Notes: generated by a model from the sequence alone, not told the origin. 64,000 nt of DNA from an uncultured Bacilli bacterium (GCA_934167825.1 CAKPLY010000002.1:62001-126000); one strand, 5' to 3'. Counted from the stretch's first letter, positions 10,061-20,101 are shown. Numbers and translations: made by a program.

Positions 10061-13000
10061 TAGAAATCACCTCCCATATCTTCATCAAAATCCTCTTCTA
10101 CTTCTTCTAAATCGATGTCATCATCATCTAATGCATCTAAATCTTCATCATCTAGATCTTCATCATCAAAATCATCATCATCATCTGCTAATTCATCAAA
10201 TGACTTTTCTTTTTCTATTTCTTCTGCTATTGGTGTATTTTCATCTTCATCAGGTTCATTTTCCATATCTTTTATCTCTACTAATTCATCATCATTATTT
10301 ATTACAGATATGTCTAATCCTAATGCTTGGAATTCCTTAATTAATACTCTAAACGCTTCTGGAATTCCTGGAGTTGGCAATGGTGTACCTTTAACTAATG
10401 CTTCATATACTTTAACACGCCCTACAACATCGTCTGACTTATATGTCAATATTTCTTGTAATACGTGTGATGCACCATAAGCTTCAAGTGCCCAAATTTC
10501 CATTTCTCCAAATCTTTGTCCACCGAATTGAGCTTTACCACCTAGTGGTTGCTGTGTTACAAGTGAATATGGACCAGTTGCACGAGCATGTAACTTATCA
10601 TCAACCATGTGATGTAATTTGATCATATACATTACTCCAACTGAAATTCTATTGTCAAATGGTTCACCAGTTCTACCATCGTATAATACTGTTTTTCCAT
10701 CTGCGTCCATACCTGCTTCTTCCATCATTGCCGCAATATCTGATGATTTAGCACCATCAAGTACTGGTGTTGCAACGTGTACTCCTAGTTTTTTTGCAGC
10801 CATTCCTAAGTGCAATTCTAATACTTGTCCTATGTTCATACGTGATGGAACACCTTGTGGATTTAACATAATATCTACTGGTGTACCGTCTGGTAAGTAT
10901 GGCATATCTTCTTGTGGTAATACTAATGATATTACACCTTTGTTTCCATGACGTCCTGACATTTTATCTCCAACGCCAATTTTTCTTTTTTGAATTATAT
11001 ATACTCTTACTACTTTAGATACTCCACTTGGTAAGTCATCATTTTCTTCTTTTGTATATACTTTAACATCGTGTACTATACCATCTCCACCATGTGGAAC
11101 TGTTAATGATGAATTTCTTACTTCTCTTGTCTTTTCTCCAAATATAGCATGTAATAATTTTTCTTCACTTGTTAAATCTGCCATTCCTTTTGGTGTTACT
11201 TTACCTACTAGAATGTCTCCTTCTTTAACTTCAGTACCAATTCTAATTATTCCGTTTTCGTCAAGATTTTTACGTGCATCTTCACCAATGTTAGGAATAT
11301 CCCTAGTTATTTCTTCAGGTCCTAGTTTTGTATCACGACATTGAATTTCATAATCTTCAATATGTAATGAAGTATATACATCGTCTTTAACTAATCTTTC
11401 GTTCATTATTACGGCATCTTCAAAGTTATATCCGTTAAATGTCATAAATGCTACTACTACGTTTTTACCTAAAGCTAGTTCTCCTAGGTCAGTAGATGGG
11501 CCGTCTGCAATAATTTGTCCACGGTGTACTTTGTCACCTTTTCTTACTATAGGTCTTTGGTTTGTTGTTTCACCTTGGTTTGCTCTTTCAAATGTTTGTA
11601 AATAATATATATCTTGTCCTTTTGCATTTTGAACAACTATCTTTTTAGCATCTACATAATCAACAATACCATCTGCTTTTGCAACTACTGTTACACCACT
11701 GTCTCTTGCTACTGCATATTCAACACCTGTTCCTACGAAAGGAGCTTCTGTTGTTAGAAGTGGTAATGCTTGACGTTGCATGTTTGCACCCATTAGGGCA
11801 CGTGTTGCGTCATCGTGTTCCAAGAATGGAATTAAACTTGTTGTTACTGATACAACTTGTTGAGGTGAAACGTCAATGTAATCTACGTTTTCTGCAGGTA
11901 TCATGATATTTTCACCACGATATCTTCCTGCAACTACTGGCTCATCTATTTCATTGTCGTCATTCACTTTTACAGTTGCTTGTGAAATATAGAAATCATT
12001 TTCTTCGTCTGCTGTTAAGTAATCTACTTCATCTGTTAATTTCTTATTTACTATTTTTCTATATGGAGTTTGAATAAATCCATATTCGTTTACTTTAGCA
12101 TAACTTGCTAATGAAGTGATTAACCCTATGTTTTGTCCTTCTGGAGATTCAATTGGGCAGATTCTTCCATAGTGAGAAGCATTAACATCACGAACTTCCA
12201 TTCCTGCTCTATCTCTTGATAATCCACCTGGTCCTAATGCAGATAATCTACGTTTATGTGTTAATTCTGCTATTGGGTTAACTTGGTCCATGAATTGTGA
12301 CAATTGGCTACTTCCAAAGAACTCTTTGATTACTGCAGTTACTGGTCTTATGTTAATTAGAGTTTTAGGAGTTACTGTTTCTATATCTTGAGTTGTCATT
12401 CTTTCTCTTATTACTCTTTCCATTCTACTTATACCAATCTTAAATTGATTTTGTAATAATTCTCCAACTTGTCTTATTCTTCTGTTTCCTAGATGGTCTA
12501 TTTCATCATCGTGACCAATACCATCATTTAAGTTTAGATAATAACTTACTGAAGCATATACATCTGATATTGTTAATGTTTTTACTTCAAGTCTTTGGTC
12601 ATTACCAATAACTTTAACTTTTTTCTTAGGATCAACATTCGAATAAACATGTAATACTTGAATTATATTATGTGAATCTAGTTCTTCATTAACAGTCGCT
12701 TCAATGCAACCATAACCTTCTTTTAAGTATTCGTCTAATTGTAACAAAACTTCTTTTGTTATTAGTGTTCCGTCAGGAATTTTTACTTCGCCGTCAATAA
12801 TAATATCTTCTGCTATTCTATTATTAAGTAGTCTGTCTTTAATATTTAATCTTTTGTTAAATTTATAACGTCCTACTTTTGCAAGATCATAACGGAAATT
12901 ATCGAAAAATCTTGTTATTAATTGGTTCTTAGATGAATCTAAAGTTGTAGGTTCTCCTGGCCTTAATTTTTCGTAAATTTCTATTAACGCCTCATCCGTA

Positions 13001-13683
13001 TTCTTTGTTGAATCTTTTTCAATGGTATTTTTTAAATAAATATCATTTTCAAATAGTTCAAGGATTTGTTCATCACTTGAAAGTCCAAATGCACGAAGTA
13101 ATGTTGTAATAGGAACTTTTCTTGTTCTGTCTATTCTTACATATATTACATCTTTTGCATCAGTTTCGTATTCAAGCCATGTTCCTCTTGATGGAATAAC
13201 TTTTGAACCAAATACTGGTTTTCCATTTTTGTCTATCTCTTTTGAGTAGTATACGCTTGGACTACGTACTAATTGAGAAACAACTACTCTTTCGGCACCG
13301 TTAATTATGAAAGTTCCACTTTCAGTCATTAAAGGCATGTCTCCTAAGAATATTTCTTGTTCCTTTACTTCTCCTGTCTCGTTGTTAAAAAGTCTTGTTT
13401 GTACTTTTAATGGGGCAGCGTAAGTAATTTGCCTGTCTTTGCATTCTTTTTGTGAGTATCTTGGTGTATCGAATTCATAGTCGCCAAATTCTAGTGTTAA
13501 TCCACCAGAAAAACTTTCAATTGGTGAAAATTCTTCAAAAACCTCTTTTATTCCCTCTGTTGTGAACCATTGATATGATTCTGTTTGAATTTGCAATAAA
13601 TTTTCAAGTTCAAATGTGTTTTTGATCATAGAGAAATTTCTTCTTTTTCTATAATCGCCGCTTTGCTTAACTTTATAAGCCAT
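10060..13683 (-). CDS. rpoB: RNA polymerase subunit beta, with acidic C-terminal tail
   Basis: Catalytic subunit of RNA polymerase, about 1207 residues. The rifampicin region reads [10 protein letters not shown]...[14 protein letters not shown], with susceptible-type residues at the positions equivalent to E. coli D516, H526 and S531. The core ends around the usual [14 protein letters not shown], and about 65 further residues follow that are almost entirely Asp and Glu plus Leu/Phe, ending in GGDF. I chose the ATG at 13683 because GGGGTGA lies five bases upstream; the longer reading frame adds three codons overlapping that site. Its own promoter lies at 13752-13780. Confidence 0.99.
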   Translation of the reverse strand: MAYKVKQSGDYRKRRNFSMIKNTFELENLLQIQTESYQWFTTEGIKEVFEEFSPIESFSGGLTLEFGDYEFDTPRYSQKECKDRQITYAAPLKVQTRLFNNETGEVKEQEIFLGDMPLMTESGTFIINGAERVVVSQLVRSPSVYYSKEIDKNGKPVFGSKVIPSRGTWLEYETDAKDVIYVRIDRTRKVPITTLLRAFGLSSDEQILELFENDIYLKNTIEKDSTKNTDEALIEIYEKLRPGEPTTLDSSKNQLITRFFDNFRYDLAKVGRYKFNKRLNIKDRLLNNRIAEDIIIDGEVKIPDGTLITKEVLLQLDEYLKEGYGCIEATVNEELDSHNIIQVLHVYSNVDPKKKVKVIGNDQRLEVKTLTISDVYASVSYYLNLNDGIGHDDEIDHLGNRRIRQVGELLQNQFKIGISRMERVIRERMTTQDIETVTPKTLINIRPVTAVIKEFFGSSQLSQFMDQVNPIAELTHKRRLSALGPGGLSRDRAGMEVRDVNASHYGRICPIESPEGQNIGLITSLASYAKVNEYGFIQTPYRKIVNKKLTDEVDYLTADEENDFYISQATVKVNDDNEIDEPVVAGRYRGENIMIPAENVDYIDVSPQQVVSVTTSLIPFLEHDDATRALMGANMQRQALPLLTTEAPFVGTGVEYAVARDSGVTVVAKADGIVDYVDAKKIVVQNAKGQDIYYLQTFERANQGETTNQRPIVRKGDKVHRGQIIADGPSTDLGELALGKNVVVAFMTFNGYNFEDAVIMNERLVKDDVYTSLHIEDYEIQCRDTKLGPEEITRDIPNIGEDARKNLDENGIIRIGTEVKEGDILVGKVTPKGMADLTSEEKLLHAIFGEKTREVRNSSLTVPHGGDGIVHDVKVYTKEENDDLPSGVSKVVRVYIIQKRKIGVGDKMSGRHGNKGVISLVLPQEDMPYLPDGTPVDIMLNPQGVPSRMNIGQVLELHLGMAAKKLGVHVATPVLDGAKSSDIAAMMEEAGMDADGKTVLYDGRTGEPFDNRISVGVMYMIKLHHMVDDKLHARATGPYSLVTQQPLGGKAQFGGQRFGEMEIWALEAYGASHVLQEILTYKSDDVVGRVKVYEALVKGTPLPTPGIPEAFRVLIKEFQALGLDISVINNDDELVEIKDMENEPDEDENTPIAEEIEKEKSFDELADDDDDFDDEDLDDEDLDALDDDDIDLEEVEEDFDEDMGGDF

Positions 13684-13712
13684 TAATTTCACCCCTATAC
13701 CTAAATTTTTTT

Positions 13713-13780
13713 ACGTGTGCACACCGTATAAAGATGCGTTACCAATATATAATGTTATCAAAGTTTTGTAAATAAGTCAA
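13713..13780 (-). promoter_or_regulatory. rpoBC promoter and palindromic leader
   Basis: TTGACT (13775-13780), a 17-base spacer and TAACAT (13752-13757). The short leader contains a perfect 10-base palindrome GTGTGCACAC around 13716-13725, of unknown purpose, before the rpoB ribosome site. Confidence 0.6.
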
Positions 13781-13798
13781 TTGAATTCACATAACTTT

Positions 13799-14398
13799 TT
13801 AAACTTTTTTTGATTTTTTTAATTTCACGATGTAAAAACCTTTTGATTTGTCAATTATCTCTGTTTTATATTCAGTTTCTAATTCTTTAATCATCGTTTT
13901 TACTCCATGGTCTTTTCGCATTACAAACCATAGTTCTCCATTATCTTCTAAATAATCTTTTCCTTCAAATAAAAACTTTTTTAACGTTTCTTTTCCTACT
14001 CTTATTGGCGGATTGGTTATTATATAATTATATTTATCTTTTATATTTTCGTAAATATTACTTTTCCAACACCTTGCGTTTGCTATGTTGTTTAATTTTA
14101 TATTTTCTTTTGTTAGTTCTAATGCTCTATCATTAATATCAACTAAATCAACCTTCATGTTGCTTTCTAGGGATATTGTAATACCTATAATTCCGTATCC
14201 GCACCCTAAATCTAACGCTTTTCCTTCTTTTGATTCTTTTAAAAAATTAGTCAACAACAATCTTGTTCCATAATCTAGATGCTCTTTTGAGAAAACGCCA
14301 TTATCTGTATATACTTTGATTGTTGTATCGCAACATTTTACTTCAATTATTTTTTTGTTATGTTTTACGTTTTCATCATTTATAAAATAGTGACTCAT
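13799..14398 (-). CDS. Class I SAM-dependent methyltransferase, RsmC-like (YbxB)
   Basis: Homologue of B. subtilis YbxB, which sits at this same place between rplL and rpoB; by family a 16S rRNA (guanine-N2) methyltransferase of the RsmC/RlmG type. Motif I is ALDLGCGYGIIGI (about residues 61-73) and the catalytic NPP loop is ITNPPIRVGKET. The 199-residue length matches the single-domain Gram-positive form. It follows an attenuator hairpin after rplL, so only part of the ribosomal transcription should reach it. The exact target base is inferred from the family. Confidence 0.88.
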   Translation of the reverse strand: MSHYFINDENVKHNKKIIEVKCCDTTIKVYTDNGVFSKEHLDYGTRLLLTNFLKESKEGKALDLGCGYGIIGITISLESNMKVDLVDINDRALELTKENIKLNNIANARCWKSNIYENIKDKYNYIITNPPIRVGKETLKKFLFEGKDYLEDNGELWFVMRKDHGVKTMIKELETEYKTEIIDKSKGFYIVKLKKSKKV

Positions 14399-14418
14399 TT
14401 TATCTCCTTTTTATAACA

Positions 14419-14452
14419 AAAGAACCTATACTAAGTTTAGCATAGGCTCTTT
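14419..14452 (-). terminator. Attenuator/terminator after rplL
   Basis: AGAGCCTAT...ATAGGTTCT hairpin on the minus strand followed by TTTTGTT. Its place between rplL and the ybxB-rpoB genes is that of the partial terminator known in many bacteria, which lowers polymerase-gene expression relative to ribosomal protein L7/L12. Confidence 0.75.
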
Positions 14453-14456
14453 AAAA

Positions 14457-14822
14457 TTATTTAAGTTCAACTGTTGCGCCAGCTTCTTCGAATTGTGCTT
14501 TGATTGTTTCAGCTTCTGCTTTATCAATACCTTCTTTAACGTTTCCTCCGTTATCAACGATATCTTTTGCTTCTTTTAATCCTAATCCTGTTAAATCTCT
14601 AACGATTTTGATTACTGGAATTTTGTTAGGACCTGCTGCAGTTAATACTACATTTACTTTAGATGGTCCTTCTTCAGCTGCTGCTGCAGGAGCTGCTGCT
14701 ACTGCTACTGCTGATGGATCTACACCAAATTCCTCCTTCATTGCATCTACTAATTCTTTAATTTCAAGAATAGTCATTTCTTTTAAAGCACTTATAAATT
14801 CGTCTCTTGTTAATTTTGCCAT
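14457..14822 (-). CDS. rplL: 50S ribosomal protein L7/L12
   Basis: Stalk protein of the large subunit, which recruits translation GTPases. N-terminal dimerisation helix pair, Ala-rich hinge ([14 protein letters not shown]) and C-terminal factor-binding domain with [20 protein letters not shown]. 121 residues, typical. Co-transcribed after rplJ from the promoter at 15484-15512. Confidence 0.98.
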   Translation of the reverse strand: MAKLTRDEFISALKEMTILEIKELVDAMKEEFGVDPSAVAVAAAPAAAAEEGPSKVNVVLTAAGPNKIPVIKIVRDLTGLGLKEAKDIVDNGGNVKEGIDKAEAETIKAQFEEAGATVELK

Positions 14823-14847
14823 TTTATTTTCCTCCTTTAATTTTTTA

Positions 14848-15339
14848 TTAATTTTCTTTTTGTTCTGCTAATAGGTTAAGAGCTATACTTAAGTCTTTTA
14901 CTGTTCCTATTAAGCCACCTGCTAACATAGTAAGTAATCCTTCTCTTCCTGGGATTGCTGCATAACTTGCTAATACTTTGCTGTCAGCTACTTTTCCTTC
15001 TACTATTCCAGCTTTTACTTCTAGTTTATCGTGTTTCTTTGCAAAATCACTTATAACCTTTACTGGACTTAGTTCATCAGTTCCAAATGATATTGCGCTT
15101 GGTCCTTCTAAATATGAACCTAGGTCAATATTTAATTCGTCTACTGCTCTTTTTGCTAAAGTGTTTTTGTATACCTTATAATCTGCTCCTGCGTTTCTTA
15201 GTGCTCTTCTAAGTTCAGTAACTTCTGCAACTGTAAGACCACGGTAATCAAATAAAACTACTGATTTTGCATTTGCAAATTTTTCTTTGATTTCACTTAC
15301 AACTTCAGCTTTCTTTTCAATTATCTTTGCGTTTGCCAC
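14848..15339 (-). CDS. rplJ: 50S ribosomal protein L10
   Basis: Anchors the L7/L12 stalk on 23S rRNA and, in the L10-L12 complex, represses its own operon by binding the leader upstream. Motif [19 protein letters not shown] and the C-terminal helix that binds L7/L12 ([20 protein letters not shown]) are present. 163 residues. Starts with GTG at 15339 after GGAAGGG. Confidence 0.98.
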   Translation of the reverse strand: MANAKIIEKKAEVVSEIKEKFANAKSVVLFDYRGLTVAEVTELRRALRNAGADYKVYKNTLAKRAVDELNIDLGSYLEGPSAISFGTDELSPVKVISDFAKKHDKLEVKAGIVEGKVADSKVLASYAAIPGREGLLTMLAGGLIGTVKDLSIALNLLAEQKEN

Positions 15340-15344
15340 AGTTT

Positions 15345-15480
15345 ACCCTTCCTTTCCTATGCCATAAGAAAATCCCTCTAACTATGTCGAGGGATAAAAA
15401 TTTCATATCTATTTATTCCTCGGTAAGATTTTTAAACTTATTGTCCTTACTGTCTTTGGCATAATTTCTCTTGTTTGTTT
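15345..15480 (-). promoter_or_regulatory. Ribosomal protein L10 leader RNA
   Basis: The transcribed leader of rplJL contains conserved-looking elements of the L10 leader family: GCCAAAGACAGTAAGGACAA, a CTTACCGAGG stretch and an ATCCCTCGAC...GTTAGAGGGAT hairpin (15372-15395), then TATGGCATAGG pairing back toward the 5' element. By family, L10(L12)4 binds it to shut off translation or transcription of rplJL. Confidence 0.8.
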
Positions 15481-15483
15481 TAT

Positions 15484-15512
15484 ATTATATACTATATCTT
15501 ATTATTTGTCAA
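15484..15512 (-). promoter_or_regulatory. Consensus sigma-A promoter of rplJL
   Basis: Perfect TTGACA (15507-15512), a 17-base spacer and perfect TATAAT (15484-15489). The -35 box lies inside the last codons of rplA, so rplJL can be transcribed separately from rplKA. Confidence 0.85.
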
Positions 15513-16197
15513 ATGAATTTAAATCAACTTTAACTCCAGGACCCATTGTAGAAGATACAGATATATTTTTAACATAAGTTCCTTTAACTGTTGCAGGTTT
15601 TACTTTTAAAATTGCTTCAACAAATGAACTTAAGTTTTCAACTAGTTGTTCTTCAGTAAAGTTTACTTTACCAATTAATGCATGGATATTTCCATAACTA
15701 TCAGTTCTATAATTTACTTTACCTTTTTTAGTTTCTTCAACTGCTTTTGCAACATCCATTGTTACTGTTCCAGTTTTTGGGTTTGGCATTAAACCTTTAG
15801 GTCCAAGTAATTTACCAATTTTACCAAGTGCTGGCATCATTTCTGGTGTAGCAATAATTACATCGTAATCGAACCAATTTTCAGTTTCAATTTTACTAAT
15901 TAAATCTAAATCTCCAACGTAGTCAGCATTTGCTGCTTTTGCAGCTTTTGCTTGTTCTCCTTTTGCTAAAACTAATATTTTTTTAGTCTTTCCTGTTCCA
16001 TTTGGAAGAACTATTGCTCCTCTTAATTGTTGGTCTGCTTTTTTTACATCTAGATTTAAGTTCATTGCAACTTCAACAGATTCTTCAAACTTTGCATTTG
16101 CAGTTTGCTTTACTAGTTTAATTGCTTCTTCTTTTGTGTAAAGTTTATTCTTTTCTACTTGTTCAGTAGCAGTAGTAAATCTTTTACTCTTCTTCAT
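15502..16197 (-). CDS. rplA: 50S ribosomal protein L1
   Basis: Large-subunit protein at the mobile L1 stalk near the E site; also a translational repressor of its own operon in many bacteria. Contains the signature [21 protein letters not shown] and the C-terminal [21 protein letters not shown]. 231 residues, typical. Confidence 0.99.
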   Translation of the reverse strand: MKKSKRFTTATEQVEKNKLYTKEEAIKLVKQTANAKFEESVEVAMNLNLDVKKADQQLRGAIVLPNGTGKTKKILVLAKGEQAKAAKAANADYVGDLDLISKIETENWFDYDVIIATPEMMPALGKIGKLLGPKGLMPNPKTGTVTMDVAKAVEETKKGKVNYRTDSYGNIHALIGKVNFTEEQLVENLSSFVEAILKVKPATVKGTYVKNISVSSTMGPGVKVDLNSFDK

Positions 16198-16207
16198 TAT
16201 TTTCCCT

Positions 16208-16255
16208 CCTTATGTGGTTATGCGGACTATTTTATTTTTTATCCTTCCACATAGG
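16208..16255 (-). promoter_or_regulatory. Stem structure before rplA
   Basis: Between rplK and rplA the minus strand can pair CCTATGTGG (16247-16255) with CCACATAAGG (16208-16217), placing the rplA ribosome site at the foot of the stem. It may couple rplA translation to L1 or to rplK translation; this is inference. Confidence 0.4.
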
Positions 16256-16289
16256 TTAAAACCTATATGTATGTATTATTTTTATCTTA

Positions 16290-16709
16290 TTATTCTTCTA
16301 CTTTGATTCCCATGTTTTTTGCTGTTCCTGCAATTATTTTCATTGCAGCTTCAGTATCATTAGCATTTAAATCAGGCATTTTTGTTTCTGCTATTTCTTT
16401 TAATTTGTCTTTAGAAATAGTTGCAACTGTTTCACCTTTAGATGCACCTTTTTTAATACCTAAAGTTTTCTTTAGTAAGAATGGTGCTGGTGGAGTTTTT
16501 ACTACAAAGTCAAAACTTCTATCATCATATATAGTTATTTCAACTGGTAGGATATCTCCCATTTTGTCTTTAGTTGCATCATTATATTTTGTACAAAAAT
16601 CTTGTAAATTAATTCCTGCTGGTCCAAGTACAGTACCTACTGGTGGAGCTGGTGTAGCTCTTCCTGCTGGAATTTGTAATTTTATTTTCTTAGTAATTTC
16701 TTTTGCCAC
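16290..16709 (-). CDS. rplK: 50S ribosomal protein L11
   Basis: Binds the GTPase-centre region of 23S r[24 protein letters not shown] is intact (21-residue motif around residues 9-29, including the proline pair that is the thiopeptide contact), followed by the C-terminal rRNA-binding domain. I chose the GTG at 16709, giving MAKEITKK; a GTG at 16718 is inside the AGGAGGTG ribosome site and adds FFV, which L11 proteins lack. Confidence 0.98.
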   Translation of the reverse strand: MAKEITKKIKLQIPAGRATPAPPVGTVLGPAGINLQDFCTKYNDATKDKMGDILPVEITIYDDRSFDFVVKTPPAPFLLKKTLGIKKGASKGETVATISKDKLKEIAETKMPDLNANDTEAAMKIIAGTAKNMGIKVEE

Positions 16710-16816
16710 GAAAAACACCTCCTATGTTATTTATATTTTTTCGCGAGTGGTTCAAATAGCGTCCGCGCCTCCCACTTATATTACTAGGTAGCACAAAAAT
16801 CTTGCGCTCCTTCGCG
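16710..16816 (-). promoter_or_regulatory. rplK-rplA leader, candidate L1 autoregulatory site
   Basis: The 5' leader is locally far richer in G and C than the surroundings and can fold: GTGG...CCAC and CGCG...CGCG arms surround GGACGCTATTTGAA (about 16745-16785), and a second small GC stem lies near its 5' end. Position and GC pattern match the L1-binding leader of L11-L1 operons in Firmicutes; I cannot confirm the match to the 23S-like motif by eye. Confidence 0.5.
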
Positions 16817-16822
16817 TTTTTA

Positions 16823-16851
16823 ATAATATCACACTTTTATTTAAAATGCAA
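16823..16851 (-). promoter_or_regulatory. Sigma-A promoter of rplKA
   Basis: TTGCAT (16846-16851), a 17-base spacer and TATTAT (16823-16828), in the gap after nusG. Confidence 0.75.
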
Positions 16852-16879
16852 TTATTTTTTTATATTTTTATTAATTTTT

Positions 16880-17416
16880 CTAATTTAGTGCTTCTACTTG
16901 TGAAATTTCTACTTCAACTGAAGTTTCTTGACCAAATAAATCTACTAGAACCATTAATTTTTGTTCTTTTAAATCTACCTTGTCAATTTTTGCTTCCATA
17001 TCTTTGAATGGTCCATCTACTATCTTAACTCTCTTTCCTACTTCTAAGTCTTTAGATATGTCTATTCTACTCATTCCCATGCTTCCTAAGATTTTATCAA
17101 CTTCTTGTGGTAGTAATGGAATTGGCTTTGCACCTTTACCTGACGAACCAATGAATCCTGTTACTCCTTGAGTATTTCTTACTATGAACCATGCCTCATC
17201 GCTCATAACCATTTCTACTAATACGTAACTTGGAAACATCTTTTTTACTTTTTCTTTTTTTACACCATCTTTGTATTCAATTTCTTTTTGTTCTGGAACT
17301 ATTACTCTAAATATATTGTCATGTAATTCCATTGAATTAATACGATTTTCTAACTTTTCTTTTACTTTATACTCGTGTCCACTTATTGTACTTACTACAT
17401 ACCATTCTTTTTTCAT
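16880..17416 (-). CDS. nusG: Transcription elongation factor NusG
   Basis: Binds the polymerase clamp and affects pausing and termination. NGN domain with EWYVVSTISGHEYKVKEKL at the start and MFPSYVLVEM, then a C-terminal KOW domain (GKRVKIVDGPFKDMEAKI). 178 residues, typical. Its ATG overlaps the secE stop (TAATG). Confidence 0.98.
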   Translation of the reverse strand: MKKEWYVVSTISGHEYKVKEKLENRINSMELHDNIFRVIVPEQKEIEYKDGVKKEKVKKMFPSYVLVEMVMSDEAWFIVRNTQGVTGFIGSSGKGAKPIPLLPQEVDKILGSMGMSRIDISKDLEVGKRVKIVDGPFKDMEAKIDKVDLKEQKLMVLVDLFGQETSVEVEISQVEALN

Positions 17417-17706
17417 TATAAACTACTCCTTAATAATGCTACTAGTAAATCAATTACATAAAAGAATAATCCAAAAAATACGATGAATACAACTGTAGTT
17501 ATAGAATATTTAAGTAAGTCTTTACCTTTAGTCCAACGTATTCTACTAATTTCTGTTTTTACCCCTTTAAAATATGTTTTGATTTTCTTTAATAGACCTT
17601 TTTTTTCTTTTTTTGTTTCTTTCTTTTTGTCTTTTTTTACTGCTTCTTTGTTTTTAGTTTCTTTTGTTTCTTTTTTTGTTTTTTCTGCTTCGTTTAATTT
17701 TGCCAT
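17416..17706 (-). CDS. secE: Preprotein translocase subunit SecE, Lys-rich N-terminus
   Basis: Essential small subunit of the SecYEG channel. The C-terminal half has the family amphipathic helix (YFKGVKTEISRIRW) and one membrane segment. The N-terminal 36 residues are almost only Lys, Glu and Thr, an extension that makes it longer (96 residues) than the roughly 60-residue Gram-positive form. No rpmG gene precedes it, unlike in B. subtilis. Confidence 0.95.
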   Translation of the reverse strand: MAKLNEAEKTKKETKETKNKEAVKKDKKKETKKEKKGLLKKIKTYFKGVKTEISRIRWTKGKDLLKYSITTVVFIVFFGLFFYVIDLLVALLRSSL

Positions 17707-17733
17707 AATAAAACCTCCACTTGACTAAAATAA

Positions 17734-17783
17734 AAACACCTTCGTGTTGATACAAATATAGCACAAAATTGTTGTTATGTCAA
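17734..17783 (-). promoter_or_regulatory. secE-nusG promoter and small leader hairpin
   Basis: TTGACA (17778-17783), a 17-base spacer and TATATT (17755-17760). Shortly downstream AACAC-GAAG-GTGTT followed by TTTATTTT (about 17730-17749) resembles a weak attenuator before the GGAGG ribosome site. Confidence 0.7.
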
Positions 17784-17909
17784 ATGTTTTGATGATATTT
17801 TTATAATATTTACGATATTAATTTACTTAAGTTTAAGTAAGTGATAAAATTATATTAGTTTAATATTATTTTTTTTATTTAAAATGATATTTTTTGAGGT
17901 GTTTATGAT

Positions 17910-18518
17910 ATGAAAAATAAATTAAGTATATATCTTTTGTTAGTTAGTTTGATTCCTGTTATATTTGTTTTTTTTGACTTGTCATTGCTTTCTATATGTA
18001 TAAGTTTAGTTTCTATTATTTGTGCAATTATATTTTGTAGAAAAGATACTAGATTAGTTATTGTTATTTCTTTTATTTCTATTTCTTGTATTTTAACTAA
18101 CTTAATCTATTTATATAATGATTATAAATATAATTATGATGTATATTCAAACACTAATTTACTAGATGGAACTTGGAGAAGAATTAACTATCCGTATAAA
18201 ATTATGTTTTTAAATGATAATAGTTATAAGATTTATACAGATTTAGATAACGAAGATAATTATTGTTTTGGAAGTTATAAATATAGTTATGGTGGTACAA
18301 GTGAAAATGGAAATGTTATTAAGTACGATAAAAATTATTTATACTATGATTTAGTTTTAGAAAATGAATATTGTGTTAATAACGGAATTAAAGGAAATGA
18401 TAACTATGAGACAAATTATATATTTGGAGTAAAAAAGAATAGCAAGAAAAATAGTATTAAGGAAATTATGTTTATTGATAAAGATAGTAAAGAAGTATTT
18501 TTAGTTAGAAGAGATTAA
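17910..18518 (+). CDS. Membrane protein with C-terminal beta-rich domain
   Basis: 202 residues. The first 70 are strongly hydrophobic and hold two to three membrane segments; after YNDYKYNYDVYSN a soluble, beta-rich, lipocalin-like domain of about 125 residues follows, starting LLDGTWRRINYPYKIMFLND and with several Tyr/Asn-rich strands. The soluble part is probably outside the cell. GAGGTG precedes the ATG. No family recognised; single-gene unit ending in a strong terminator. Confidence 0.7.
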   Translation: MKNKLSIYLLLVSLIPVIFVFFDLSLLSICISLVSIICAIIFCRKDTRLVIVISFISISCILTNLIYLYNDYKYNYDVYSNTNLLDGTWRRINYPYKIMFLNDNSYKIYTDLDNEDNYCFGSYKYSYGGTSENGNVIKYDKNYLYYDLVLENEYCVNNGIKGNDNYETNYIFGVKKNSKKNSIKEIMFIDKDSKEVFLVRRD

Positions 18519-18545
18519 TAGTTAAGGAAAGTAATTTTGATTTAT

Positions 18546-18579
18546 AAAACTCCATTTTTGATTTTGAAATGGAGTTTTC
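18546..18579. terminator. Bidirectional terminator
   Basis: AAAACTCCATTT / AAATGGAGTTTT inverted repeat between converging genes, with T-rich sequence on both sides. Confidence 0.85.
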
Positions 18580-18589
18580 ATATACATAT

Positions 18590-19483
18590 TTATTTTTTAG
18601 GGTTATTATCTAAGTTGTTTTGTTTTTTATTTTCTTTATTGCTAGTTTTACTTTTTTTAGTTTTCTTTATTTCTAATTCTTCTTTTATTTCTTCTTTTAT
18701 ATCTTGAGAGTTAGAAATTATTATTGTTTTATCTAAATCTTCTTCTTTTTTTGTAGTTTTTTTGTTTTCCTTACCTAACTTTTTTTCAAGAATATTTATT
18801 TGATTTTGTATTTCTTCAAGAGGGATTTGGATAGTTTCTTCTAATAAATCTATCTTTTTAAAATCTCTTTTTGCAGATGAAATTTCTTCAAGATGAGATT
18901 TTATATTTTCTTCGAGTGCAGTTTTTAATTCTTTATCTTTTTCTTTTATTTTTATTTTATTTAGTTTATCTATCTTTTCTTGCATTTGTTCTTCGATAGA
19001 TTTTCTTTTTCTCTCTTTAGAAATACCAATAAGCTCCAAAATTAATAGGATTGTTGTTGGAACTAAAAGACATAAAACAAAAGATAGTTTATTTCTTATT
19101 ACGTTGCTAATTAAACTTAATAAAATAAATTTGTATGCTATTTTTCCATATAATGATTCTTTTGCTAGTGAATTGTTTTCACTTTTTAAAACTATTTTTC
19201 CATTTTCTTCATCTATATTATTTACTTCATTTATAATAAGTTTGTCTTCTTTATAATATGCTATTATGTCATTTTGTTTTATTTCATTATAATTTATTTC
19301 TTTTATTAATACAATATCTTTATCACTTAGTTTGTTTGATAGTGAATCTTCAACTGTGTATAAGCCATAATTAAATATATGTTTTTCTTTGATAGTGTTG
19401 CTTTGTATGACTGATGTTATACATACTAATAAAATTATTATAGTTAATAGGACTTCTATGAAATTTAGTATTATTTTTTTCAT
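18590..19483 (-). CDS. Signal peptidase I (SipW)-like protein lacking the catalytic base, with coiled-coil tail
   Basis: 297 residues: an N-terminal membrane segment (about 8-24), a small domain (35-115), a second membrane segment (about 128-152), then a 140-residue Lys/Glu-rich tail likely to form coiled coil. The small domain follows the SipW-type S26 pattern: DSLSNKLSDKDIVLIKE where SGSMEPT-like motifs sit (Ser47 could be the nucleophile), QNDIIAYY, and YGKIAY. At the place of the catalytic His/Lys (THR motif) it reads IINEV, so proteolysis is doubtful. It lies just downstream of gmk on the same strand. Probably a membrane scaffold; function unknown. Confidence 0.6.
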   Translation of the reverse strand: MKKIILNFIEVLLTIIILLVCITSVIQSNTIKEKHIFNYGLYTVEDSLSNKLSDKDIVLIKEINYNEIKQNDIIAYYKEDKLIINEVNNIDEENGKIVLKSENNSLAKESLYGKIAYKFILLSLISNVIRNKLSFVLCLLVPTTILLILELIGISKERKRKSIEEQMQEKIDKLNKIKIKEKDKELKTALEENIKSHLEEISSAKRDFKKIDLLEETIQIPLEEIQNQINILEKKLGKENKKTTKKEEDLDKTIIISNSQDIKEEIKEELEIKKTKKSKTSNKENKKQNNLDNNPKK

Positions 19484-19507
19484 ATAATCCCTCCTTTATT
19501 CTTTTTT

Positions 19508-20101
19508 TTAAATTATTATATTATTTCTTGAAACTTTTGATTTTTCGCTTTCAATTATATTTATAACTTTATTTGTGGTTTCTTCCACTGTGTTATTTAC
19601 TACTACATAGTCATATATATCTATTTGTTTTAACTCTTCTTTTGCTATGTTTAATCTTTTTTCGATTGTGGTATTATCTTCGGTATTTCTATTTCTTAAT
19701 CTTGTTTCTAATTCTTCAAATGATGGTGGCAAAATATATATTAAAACGCTATCTTTATATAGTTCCTTTACTTTTTTTGCACCTTTTACTTCTATTTCTG
19801 CAATTACATCTATGTTGTTATTTAGTTTATTATCTATTTCTTTTCTTGGTGTACCATAATAATTATTATTATATGTTGCATACTCTATGAAGCCATCTTC
19901 TTTTATATTTTCTTCGAATTGTTCTTTAGTTACAAAAAAGTAATTTACTTTATCTATTTCGTTTTCTCTTTTTGGTCTTGTTGTCATGCTTATTGAATAC
20001 CATGCATTAAATCTTTCTAATAGTTCTTTTACTATTGTTCCTTTTCCTACTCCAGATGGTCCTGATATTACTATAAATATTCCTTTTTTACTTTTTAACA
20101 T
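19508..20101 (-). CDS. gmk: Guanylate kinase
   Basis: Phosphorylates GMP to GDP. P-loop ISGPSGVGKGTIVKELL at the N-terminus, GMP-binding residues SMTTRPKRENE and the YYGTP motif, and the LID segment RLRNRNTED. 197 residues, typical. Overlaps the stop of the upstream gene by 7 bases. In Firmicutes gmk is usually followed by rpoZ; rpoZ is not here. Confidence 0.98.
   Translation of the reverse strand: MLKSKKGIFIVISGPSGVGKGTIVKELLERFNAWYSISMTTRPKRENEIDKVNYFFVTKEQFEENIKEDGFIEYATYNNNYYGTPRKEIDNKLNNNIDVIAEIEVKGAKKVKELYKDSVLIYILPPSFEELETRLRNRNTEDNTTIEKRLNIAKEELKQIDIYDYVVVNNTVEETTNKVINIIESEKSKVSRNNIII

Noticed and set aside
10115..10480. Plus-strand Ser-rich open frames opposite rpoB
   Set aside because: They are antisense shadows of the acidic tail (GAT/GAA codons read backwards), with no ribosome site or homology.
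16735..16800. A tRNA gene suggested by GGTTCAAAT on the plus strand
   Set aside because: No acceptor, anticodon or T-stem pairing can be formed around it; the GC-rich block is better explained as the rplK leader on the minus strand.
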